Below are positions 49,301 through 61,300 of a stretch of DNA of 64,000 nt, one piece after another; within the stretch, counting starts at the first letter, position 1, and each line of letters opens with the position of its first letter. Source of the DNA: Cyclina sinensis. Taxonomy: Eukaryota; Mollusca; Bivalvia; Venerida; Veneridae. Position numbers and translations under genes: made by a program. Below the pieces are notes generated by a model. That model searched no databases. It was not told the DNA's origin and saw only the letters and a program-made list of their open reading frames with translations. The stretch is taken from assembly GCA_012932295.1 (NCBI GenBank), contig JAAONU010000004.1, positions 30,048,304 through 30,112,303 of the forward strand, in the 5' to 3' direction.

Positions 49301-52300
49301 TCACCCCAGACTTAGGAACTTGTTTACTTACAACTAACGTTTGTATTTGTGTATGTTAAGCTCACGTTTTGTGCATTTTGACGGATCAAATATTCAAAAG
49401 AAGAATTCTGTATTTCACCTGAGTAGACCTAAAGCCTCCACGTGAGTTTCGTTGAGAGATCAACCACTGTAAAATAGGGAATCCATTCTGAAGTTGTCTG
49501 CTGTCGATAAGGTACAGCAGGGCATAAGAAGCGACCTCAATCTCGAGCGGCGGACTCTGGTAGTAACTGTACTCCCAACTGCTAAGATGGCGATTTCTGG
49601 TTGAATTCCAGTACGTTTTTCCATCTTCATATAAAACGTAAAATTAACTGTATTAATTATTTATGTGAAATCAGAAGCCATGGCGATTTTTTCTTCAGTT
49701 AGTATATATGCCTTAATTGTAAACATTTTCTGTTCTTTACTTACAGCCTTATTTTAACACTGTGTATAACAGCCTTATCATTAAATATTTTGTTTGCATA
49801 ATAACTGCGTCAAACGTTAATCTTTTAAATTTATGGCTATGTTTTAGGCATTATCACTTAAAAAATAGTTCACCTCCAGTGTTTATAGCAAGCCTCTGTA
49901 GTTTAGTGTATGCTTGATACGCATGTATACTTCCTGATTTACTGAGGGCGTAGCTTATTATTGCCAGGTCGTATGGATCGGTGACCTTGTCACTTTGCAA
50001 AGTGACCTCTAAGTATTTTCTTGCCTTTGTTATTCCCCTTACATAATTGTAAACGCTGCCCTTAAAACAAAACAGATATTTTATTTTATAAAGCATATCA
50101 TCACATATTTCAGACACATAATTTAAGAGTTTTTCAAAGTGTTTTTAACCATTTAAAGTTTTGCTGCGAGAGCCAAATATTAAAGACTGTTTAAATAAAA
50201 GCTGTAATGATTCTTTGAACAATGCACATTACGTGGCAATGCAGTAAAACTCTTGCAAAGCCATTTTACATTGCAACCTGACCTTCAAATAAATTACAGT
50301 AGATAAGTTTTTTTATAAAACGAATCAAGTTTCCATCCAGAATAAATATCGTATTTTAAATACGTTTTGATTAAACAAACATGGGAAATATTTATTTCAA
50401 AAAGCACAGTTATGGTAATTAGACAGAATTAAGCGAAAACAAAAACGATTAAATTGATACATTACATCAGAAAAAGTTGCCTCTGCTTCAGCCAATGCAA
50501 TCAGAACAAATGCTGTTAAACTATATCCTGAATTGGACCCGCCCTTAAAACAAGAGGCATTTGCTTAATTCATTAAATGTATGAACATTCATTATCAAAG
50601 TTGTCAGAACATCTGATTTGAATAATTCTTTCGCCAAAACTATCATTTTATATCATTTACTTCCAATGTAATTGACATTGATAGAAACTATTTGGGAATA
50701 TTTTGAAATGATATTTATAGAAGCTATTGACATTTAAACGGGCAGTCTACCATAGCAGCAGCATTCATGTACAAAAAAGAAGGTTTAATGAACGTTTAAA
50801 ACATTGGCGACATTGAATGATCTGCAGTGAAAACATGCACTATAGTATTACCCTTGCATGAATGTGTAATCACATTGTTATTGTCTGTAGCATTGTCTTT
50901 AACCCCATTTACGGCTAAACTTTTAAAATACATGTGAAATATGTAACGTTAGACGTAAAGAAACGAGAATGGCGACAACAACGAAAGTTTAATTTAATAC
51001 ATGTTTTTCGTTAATTGTAAATCCATCGTACTGACCTTAGCTGATTTCTTTGTTTGTGTCAATATATACAAATAGTCAGGAATACACGCACACTATAATA
51101 CTAAGATATATTGATTTACGTTTACTCAAATCGTTAAAAATGTTAATGGACCTACTTATTGAAAAACAGTGTTGAATTGTTTTCTGAATACACCACCCTC
51201 AGTTAAAGCTTTACATGAATTAGGACATCAAAATTATCAAATTTCAATTCAAAATAGATAAATGTAATCAAATCAGCTAACCCTAAGAGACATGCTATGC
51301 ACACTTCCTTTCACAGGGAATGAGCCATCATAATTCTGATACCGAAGAATCCATTCAGCAGCTTTCTTAAGGACCTTATCCGACACAAAAATATGCTCTT
51401 TTGCTTGGTGGAATGACTTCAAGACAAATGCTGTCAGCCTAGATTGCAAAACAATCTTAAATCTTAAGATTTTCCTCCTTTTTAAAATCTGCCTTATGCA
51501 GTGTTTTTTTTTCTTTGTGAGTAAAACTCTTTCTATTTCTGAATCGAATGCAGAAAAACAGACGACAAACGTATGAAAGAAACAAAAAATTTAATTACAC
51601 TAATTTGGTTGTTATTACTATTATTTCTTAAATGCAAACCAAATCTTATGTATAAAGACAATCTGATTCATTTTAATATGATAGTTTAAAGATAGATGCG
51701 TTCAATAATATATCAAAATTATATATTGTTATGCTTTTGTTTTCGTTTTCAGTTGTAGTAATGTAATGAATATTAGTGCAAAACAATTTACCACATGCTT
51801 CCTTCGTGGTCGTTTTGGCCCCAAATGCTAAATGACCCATCGTATCTTTGGAATGTCAATTCCCTTTGATATCCTTTCAAAAATAATTCCAATATTACAC
51901 AACATAAATAAGTTTTACTTTGTATATAGCAAAACTCACATTCAATACATAGTTTACAGTTTGCAGACAGGAAAAGGATTATAAAAATCTTTTGGCGATG
52001 CAAAATAGTTTCTCGTTGTAATAAAACACACTATTTGCAACACCAATTTAAGATTTATACACTACATATATTAAGACATGTAGACAGATTTCTTAAGCTT
52101 ACAAAATAGAATTTGACATGACTGCTTGAATCTACAACTTAATTACAGTTTTTCAAAAGTTTCTTGTTTGATGAATGTTGAACATTATATATATTATAGG
52201 TGAATAAAATATGGGCGGAGTTCGGATGCGAAGCATGAGTGATTTAATTTTCAGCATCCGAACGACAGCCCATATTTTATTCACCGATAAAATATAGAAA

Positions 52301-55300
52301 CGTATTTATTATTTCTTAAATAAAGTATTTATTATTTCGATTCTAATCGCGAAAGAAATTTGAACTATAGTTTGTGCACACCCAACTGGCTAAAGCGAGG
52401 AAATTTGGCTAATAATGCGGTTTCCGTTTTTCTTTAGTTTAGCATCAAAGTTACAACTGCATTGATAACAATTTTCTGGACTCATACTCTTTGAAATCAC
52501 AAATAAGAACAATATGTTGTGTCAAAAACGCTATTAAATTAAACATATATACAAAGAATGACCACTCGAGATAGCTAATGACGTCATTTTACTAATGTGA
52601 CGTATATTACGTTGTTATAACGTTTGGCGCACTTTTTGCAGTTTTTGGTATTCAATGTCAATATTTTTATTTTTAAGCAAAGATTGCGATGCTTGCTTTA
52701 GAATGTAATAACTGGTGTAAAGCTGAACTTTTAGACCGTTACTTGCCTAAAACTAACAAATAAACGAAAACAGTGGAGAAAAAATCTTTTTATGCATTAC
52801 AAGAGAGGAAATCATAACAGCCACATATATTTTGTCGTATAATGAAGTATAGCTGGTTTCCCTATATGATCATACAGGAAATGTTTCATATCATGTTAGA
52901 ATTGTATTTTGTAGGTTCTGCATCCTATCTGAAGTTATAAAATTGATAATTACATAAATATGAAATTTTAATAGATACATATTAATATGATTAAAATATA
53001 TAAAAGTACAGATAGAATATATAATAAATATCATTAAAATGTCATTACCTTTGTACATATATTCCAGTGCCACAGATGCAATATCTTGTTTAAGTCGGTG
53101 TGTTTTTCTTAGGTAATTGTACACAAAGACATCTGGTGCCAGACTTGTCATTGTCTGTTCCCCGCAACCAGTAGGCATGCGCAACAAACTCTTCAGATTG
53201 TTAAGTGTTGGACCCATTGTGTCACCTGTATGAACAAGAAAAGAAGACAATTTTTCACGTCGACTTAGCATATTAAGTGAATTTGTCATTGTATTTACTT
53301 TACATTTGATTTTGATTAATGAGTTGAGTTTTATAAACTAAAAAAGGCTGCTGTCTTTATCAGAAAAAATGTTCCTAACATGAAATATATCTTACTGACT
53401 TACAAAGCAGTTAATCAAACAACGTAGAATGTATTATCATATTTGTGTTACACATTGAAAAGCTTCTTTTAAAGTTAAACCTACTTATAGCTGAGACTTG
53501 AATCTTCTGTGAGTCCGCAACAAATGTTGGTGGAAAGCTTAGTGGCACGTCAACAGAGGTGTGTTCATTCAGAATAAAAGGCACGTTTAAGTGCATGGTC
53601 GTTCCTTCTGCTTCTACTATGAGCTCTCTCTTAACTCGGTCTGCTGAGTAAGGACTTTGGGCTTTAGCTGTTATTTTTGCCACACCTATAGTAGTGGCTA
53701 CCACAGGTATAAACACAGATTCTGCTTGGCCTGCTTCGATCTGCATTTTAATTTGTATGCTGCATTATTTCAGTTCATATTTGAATGTAGTATATGCGTT
53801 TCATTCTATGAGATAAAAATGCAAAGTTATAAATGTATTGAATTGTAAGTTGGATTCTCTCCCTTGTTTTTGTCTATATTGTCTGTTTGTTTCTTTGTTA
53901 ATTTTTGCTTTATGTGCAAATTACATTTTAATGTGTGTGTTACTATTTAGTCGGTCAATAGCTATACATAGCTAATGTTGTATTATTGACTTAACCGACT
54001 TTAAATAAAATTTGTATTTATTTGTATTTGTATTTGAATTGTATTACTTGGTTTTGTTTCACATCTATGTCCCTTTATGCATGACTTGACAGCGTCAGAC
54101 TACTAAAACCTACAACGTCCCATTACTCTCAATGTTTACATGACGGACGGACATGATAAGTAGATAAGTAAGTAACTCCTCACTAAGTAAAATGTCAAAT
54201 GTGAAAACATTTTTCAATTTATATTGAATGAACAACTGATCTCAAGACCTTCAAACATTTTAGAACTGTTGAACCTTATAAGAAGATGAAACATTTTGAT
54301 TGGAAAATAACTGGGTCAAGTGTAAAGCTCACAGAGGCATGTTCAATGAAAATAGAATCGAAGTAATTACTCTGAAAAAAACTGAGGACAGGAGGTTGAA
54401 AGTTTCAAACATGGTCAGGCATGACAAGAATATGACCTCTATTTTGAACCAACTGAATCTTCCTCAGAGGGGCTTCAACTTCACATTTAATTTCCGATCA
54501 ATAACTTAAGAACAGGTGGACCAAGAAACAACATTTGAAGAGTAAATTAACATTTTTGTTTTTGTTTTTAAGGCAAAACTTTGGATAAAGGTCAAGCAGT
54601 CACTGGGGCCTGAACGGTTCATGATCAATAAACGAAAATATCTCAGATTTAACATGGTAGTTTGACATTGTAAGTAGATGAAATAAGATGCAACTATTTG
54701 CCAAAAGTCAAGCTCACAGGGATATGTGTTAAAATTAAAGAGGAGAGGGGACATGCATGTTTCAAAAGCATCTTCTAGTTCTCTCAAAATGTAAAACAGT
54801 TTAAACAAAATTAACTTTCCTATAACCTTAAAGTTCACCTCTGTGTCAAGATATATCCTACATAGATTTTAATTTTCAGCACTTTAACTTTAGGTCCGAC
54901 TTCATGAGAAATGGTCATATTATATCAGCTAAAACATTAAGGTTATTTTGCCTTCTGTAAAACTTGAACGTTTACACACTGTTAAACACTTACGTGTACA
55001 GTTTTGACAACCTCGACTGAATTAAACTGTACATGTTCCAATGAATCGTTGAAAATCACCTTGAAATCATCTGATTTTTCCAAAGTTACCACGACCTATC
55101 GTTATGAGAAATCAAATAAAAATATAAAATATAAACAAAATTTAGTAACGTATTTAAGTCATGATATTAGCATTAAAACAATCAGGAGTCTAGTGACAAT
55201 TCAACCAGACCCTTTACAATTGCTACAACATTTAATTCTGTAATAACATCTTAATATGGTTCCTTTCGAAATGAATGATCAATAAATAATAAATTTTTAC

Positions 55301-58300
55301 ATATTTAAAGAATCTGCGAAACATCAATGCGAATGACCTTATAGATCAGTTAAACATGAGATTTCTTACATCGAGATCTTGTCCCATATAATTAAAGACA
55401 TTAGCTTGTAGAACGACCTCCTCGCCTCTCACAACGGAATAAGGAAGATTGAGATTGATGAAGAATGGTCGAAATGTAGTAAACTAATGGAATAAAATAG
55501 TACTTATTTATATATAATACAACAACGTAGTAGACACATTATATCAAGAATACGCAATAAATAGAATGACTTTTGAATATTACTGAAATTTATTAAAAAC
55601 TTGTTATATGTTTAAGTAGCATTTTAAGACGCGCCAAATTACATATTTGTTCACAAAAAATATTCTTGAATATGACATTTTCCCTGTATTTCAAATTTCA
55701 GATAAAAGATAAAAATAGAACTAGGATATTATATTCGTTTTACTTTCGTTGCGCCATCTGTGACCCCCAAACCACTGTATTTGTTCACAGAGAACGCAGT
55801 TGCGTACCATGATGTAATGGTGTCTGGCACAGTCGTTTTTAAGACAGCGTTACCACTGTCACTAAAAATGTAGAACATAGATCTATAGAAAGAAATGTAT
55901 AATTAGAATGTATAATATACATTAAAATTATTTCAATATCATGACAATGTAGATTATGTAAAACCAAGATATTGTCAAGTAAAATAAGCCGTACCAAAGA
56001 CTGAAAAATGAACTTATCTATAAAGATTTTACTGACCCGACAGTTGTGTGCGTCCAAAGCCACGTTTCTGGAAAGAAATCTCTCGTATGCAGTACTGGTT
56101 TCAGTTGTATAATGCCTGGAAAGAGTGGTGTACAATTTCACTCATGTGAAACCTTCTTGGCAGTATCACATGCATTTTTTTAAACACAACATTGCAACTA
56201 TGTACATTGTAATTATTATAATATGCATGGGAAAACCATGCAACTTTATTTTTTCTTATTTCATTCCCAAATGAAAAAGGAATGTAGAGAAAAGTGAAAA
56301 CACAAAGGCTGTCTGATCGGAATCTAACCATTTTACGCAAAGGGAAATTTATGTATGTCGTATATACCATTGGTATCAGTTACATCACATGTTACCTGGA
56401 CTTGCAGTGGGTGTTGCGCCTGTAGCTAAACCTGGCATTGCAGTTGGAGTTTCACCAGCAACCAACCCAGGCATTACAGTTGGATATTGGTTAGAAAAAA
56501 ACATAGCGGGTGCCGTAGGTGCTGTTGAAGGAATGAATAAATAGCAAGTTCGTTTATTGTTCTTGTAGGACACGGTTTTATTGCATTGTCTTCACAATAC
56601 TTTGAAAACCAAAAATGTAAAACCTAATTAATAATCAGTTAACAAAAGCTCTCTTATTCAAAATACAAAAAAACATTAAAAAAAAACGTCTCTTTACAGA
56701 GCTTGCCCTTTTATGCTGTTATGTTCTGTTTTGGATTTTAAATGTTCCGCACTCAAACTTTGCACCTTAGTCTTAAAATATATTATTTAAGTCATTTTGC
56801 AAAAAGCCACAATGATTTCCATGAAATGCCTGTAGGATATAATCAATCATTTTAGTTTAATTGTATTAAACTATTATTGTTTTATTTACTAATAAAACCA
56901 GGATAAATTCCGTCCACAGGAGGACAATCAATTTGCCTCTTGTAGTTTGGATGAGCCCAAGAGAAGTTGTCGACATCTGTCAGCAGCTGCATTCCCGTCG
57001 TCTGTAAAACACAGCAGAGGAGCATACGCCTAATCAATGTAATAATTTAAACATTCAAGACGGGTAAAATACGTAATCATGGTTTCATATATCTTTTAAA
57101 GTGTTACTTTTTTCCTGCAGTGTTTGAAGAAAAAAATCAAACAAGAAATGTCAGAATGATATGTTTGCCCCTACTCTGATTTTCTGAAATCTACAGACTA
57201 TGTGTCAAATGTTTCTCAAGTTATTGAGCGGAGATTTTAAATTCAAAGTGTCACTGACCTTTGTCCTACTAACCTTAAACAAAATATAAGTTTTCTAATT
57301 TTAATAATGGCAACCAATCTGTGAAGGTTGAAGTATTTGTGGCAAATGATACTCAAGTTCTTAAGTGGAAACGGTTTTCAAATTCAAGTTGACGACAACA
57401 TTGACCTTAAAACAGTGTGTCTTTTAATTAAAAACACCCTGTTAAGTTTTAAGGCAGTGGCTGAATTTGTACCCGAGTTATTGAGCTGAAACTATTTTCA
57501 AATGTAAAGTGACCATAACCTTGACCTGTTGACAATAGGCGTTTTCAAAGTGTGTAATAATATTAATAATAATTTTAACTCAAAAGTCCACTAACCTTTG
57601 ACCTTTGACCTACTTGCCCCAAAATAATACGTATTTTCCACTAAGTAAGGGCAAAGTTTTTATGATGTTTGAAGGGTGTGAGTGCAATCGTACTCAAGCT
57701 ATTGCGAGGAAATTATTGTTAAATTTAAGGTGACTTGACCTTCGATCCACTGATCTTAAAAAATAGGAATTTTTACTTAAAAAGAGCAACCATCCCAAGA
57801 AGTCTGAAGACGTTGGGTCAAACGATACTCGAGTTATTGAGTGGAAACCATTTTCAAATTCAAAGAGATTATGACCTTGAACTTAGGCATATTGACTAAT
57901 AAAATAAAAGCATGTTCTACTCAATGACGGCAATCACTCCATGAAGATTGAATGCTCCTGGTCAAATGATTCTGAGTTATTGAGTGGAAAAAGTTAAAAA
58001 AGAAGGAAATGCTTACATTGACCGTTGATCTACTGACTGCTAAAACAATAGGGGTTTTGTACTAATTAAGTGCAATCATTCCAAAAAGGTTGAAGCCTCT
58101 GGGTCAAATGGTGCTCGACTTATTGAGTGAAATCCATTTTCAAAATCAAGGAGATCATGACCTTGACGTTTGAAAGATTGACTTCCAAACCAATAGGGGT
58201 CTTCTTCTCAATAAGGGCAAACACTCCATGAAATTTAAAGGCTTCGGGTCAAATGAAACCATTTTTAAATTAAAGGTGACCGTGACCTTGACCTTTGGCC

Positions 58301-61300
58301 TACTGCTTCAATACAATACGAGTATTCTTCACAAAAAAACAACTGAAGGCTGCGCATCAAATTTTACTGGAGTTATTAAGCGGACAAATTCAATTCAATT
58401 CAAATTCAAGGTGACAGTGAATTTGATATTTGACAGACTTACCGATTCCCCAAAAAATAATAAAGGTTTTTTTTCTCAATAAGGGTAACTATACTATGAA
58501 GTTTAAAGACTTTGGGTCAAATTGTGCTCGAGTAATTGAGTGGAAACCATTTTCAAATTGAAGATGATTATGAACTTGACCTTTCACATACCGACATCAA
58601 AAACAACAGGGAACTTCAATAAAGGCATCCACCCTATAAAGTTTAAAGGTTCTGTGTCAAATGGTACTAGAGGTTTTGAGCGGACTTGTTTTAAAATTCA
58701 AGTTGTCAGTGACCTTGCCCTTTGACCTTATGATCTCAAAAATACTAGGAGACATATACTCAATAAGGGTTTAATTATTATGAAGTTTAAAGGATGTACG
58801 TCAAATATTGCTTGAGTTTTTGAGCGGACATGGTTTTCAATTTCAAGGTGAGGGCGAGAGCGACCTTAATCTTTCACCTACTGACCCCAAAAACAATACG
58901 GGTCTTTTGATCAATGAGTGAAACCATCATATGAAATTTGAAAAACGCAGCTCAAATGGTACACGAGTTAACGAACGGGAACGATGTGGTATACCGGCCA
59001 ACCAATCTGCCGACCGACCGACTGACACCTGCAAAACAATATACCACTTCTTTTTAGAAGGACTGGGGGGGGGGCATAAAAAGAAAAAAGAAACACATAC
59101 CAGCATCACTGTTATAGGGTTGTGCAGAACCATGGAATTGTAGTCGTTATGGGATGATGTAGATTTAAGTGAAGAAATGATCTGTAAATAGAAATTGCTC
59201 TAGAAACTAGTTTAAATCAATCTTCATTAGACTTTTTATCGAAGTATAATTCTGAATTAAAAGGAAGCCTACTGATGTTGGTATATATGCGATACTGACA
59301 TATTTCAATTCGATCCTCATTTGTAACAGGGTTGTCAAAAAGTTTGATTAGATAAGATTTCTCTAATCTATTAATGTAAACAGTTATTATTAAAGTGCAT
59401 TTCCAATTCTGGAAAGTCGTGTTCAGTAAGGTAGTCCGAGTTTATAGTTGTTACAGTTTTATTGTCTTATACTGCGTTTAGTCATAAAGTAACTTTTGAA
59501 AACAAACAACAACAAGAGATGTTTGTAAACCATGCATGCTCCCCTAGCATCTTATAGCTAGAGGCAACCACAGAAGTATTGAAAGGTAGAAGAAGGACAG
59601 CGACTTGTGTCAGTACATTAAGTGGAGGATGCCAGGGGCTTCTGATATCAAAACCTATTGACCATGGCAAGTAGATAAATGAGAGGAACTGCATATTATG
59701 TCAAAGACACTTTGGTTATAAAATGTATAAAGTTCAATTACTGGAGAACATGTAAGAGTAAAGGAACTGCGTGGGTAGGTAGGTAGGTGGGAAAGTGTAT
59801 AATTAGGAAGTTTTGAGGCAGCAAGACAAGAGGGTTCTCTAGTTTCTAGTATCATCAGAATCTGTTTTCCTCTTAATGGTCTATGGCCACCGTGACTTAA
59901 GCCTTTCATCTAGTGACCTCAAAGACAACAGGGGTCATCTCCTGAACAGACCAACCTGCCTTACAACTCTGAGGAGCCAGTGCCCAACGGTTCTCTAGTT
60001 ACTGATTGAAAACTATTTTTCTGTTAATGGTCACATTGACCCTGAACTTTAACCAAGTGACGCCAACTGCAACATGAGTCATCTACTGGCCATGACCAAA
60101 CTGCACTGTAAGTATAAGGACCCTAGGCCAAAGCATTCTCTAGTTATTCATCAAACCATTGAAACCATTTTTCAGTAAATGATTAATATGACATTGACCT
60201 TTGACATAGTGACCCTACAATAATAGGGATCATTTATTAGCCACTACCAACCTGTCTATGAAGTTTTTGGAAGCCTTGGCCCAAGCGTTCTATATTTATT
60301 GATTGGAAACCGTTTTTCTTCTCAAGATCGGTATGAAGTTTCAGGTTGATATCACAAACACTTTTACGGTTATGTTCTGGACAAAAATGAAGCATTAAAA
60401 ATAAGAAAAAAAACAATAACTAAAAAATTTGAAGGGTAGAGTTAATATTTTTGTCGAGGTATCAATCTTGTGCTCTGCATTCCTCCTTACTGTGATCTAT
60501 TCACTAATGAAGTTTCAAGTTGATATCTCAAATCATTTTTGAGTTATGCTCCGGACAAAAATGTGGGACAGAAGGACGGACGGACGGACGGACAGATGGA
60601 CGAACGGACGGAGACTATTACCGAAAAGGGGATACAAATGCATTCATGCAAATTCTCCGTTAGAAAAGTAAGGATTTTCTCTTCTATCTGTAAATACGAA
60701 TGTTTGTACCCCAGTCTGTGTAATGTCATTGCCCGAGGACAACAGAAGCACGCCTTGGTCGACTGCCAAAAGCTTAACAAGAGACTGTGGGTCGCTGGTA
60801 ATAGAAAGACTGACGTTTTCTCCCGGTTCGGCTGTACTTTTGTCAAATGCTAAAGCAACCTACAAGATTAATTTCAGGAATTAGCTTCCGTTTTACTGAA
60901 ACCGACCAGACCTGAGCAAAAATATCGACAATTTTATCTTTTTTTACTCCCTCTGACAGGGTAAACTAATTTCACAATTTTATTGTCTGGTTCCTATCGT
61001 TTTAGAGTTGAAAAGAGAGATCTTTGTAGTATTTTATGTCTCGCAAACTGAAAGAAATAATCATGATTATTAACTTCACTATTTTGACCGGAATGTCATC
61101 ACTAAAAGAACTATAAGCTGCATAAAATAGATTAACTTTGGTGATAATTAAAATCGCTGTTCAAGATGTATCGAACATTAAAAAAAACACCTAATTAAGA
61201 AAGGCTTTGGCAAACTCAAATTGTGTTATGTTTCTTTGCTCTCGAATATAATTCACTGAAAACTACATTACCTTGTTTCTGAACTTGTTTGAATTTTCAC

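Noticed and set aside
53657..53848. Plus-strand open frame opposite the thioester gene
   Set aside because: Antisense of exon 53485-53740; no independent support.
58228..58725. Two plus-strand open frames in the thioester gene intron
   Set aside because: They fall in the diverged 130-150 bp tandem array and show repeat phrases in translation, not a protein family.
60539..60853. Plus-strand open frame of 104 codons
   Set aside because: Antisense of exon 60710-60859 fused to a (GGAC)n-type repeat.
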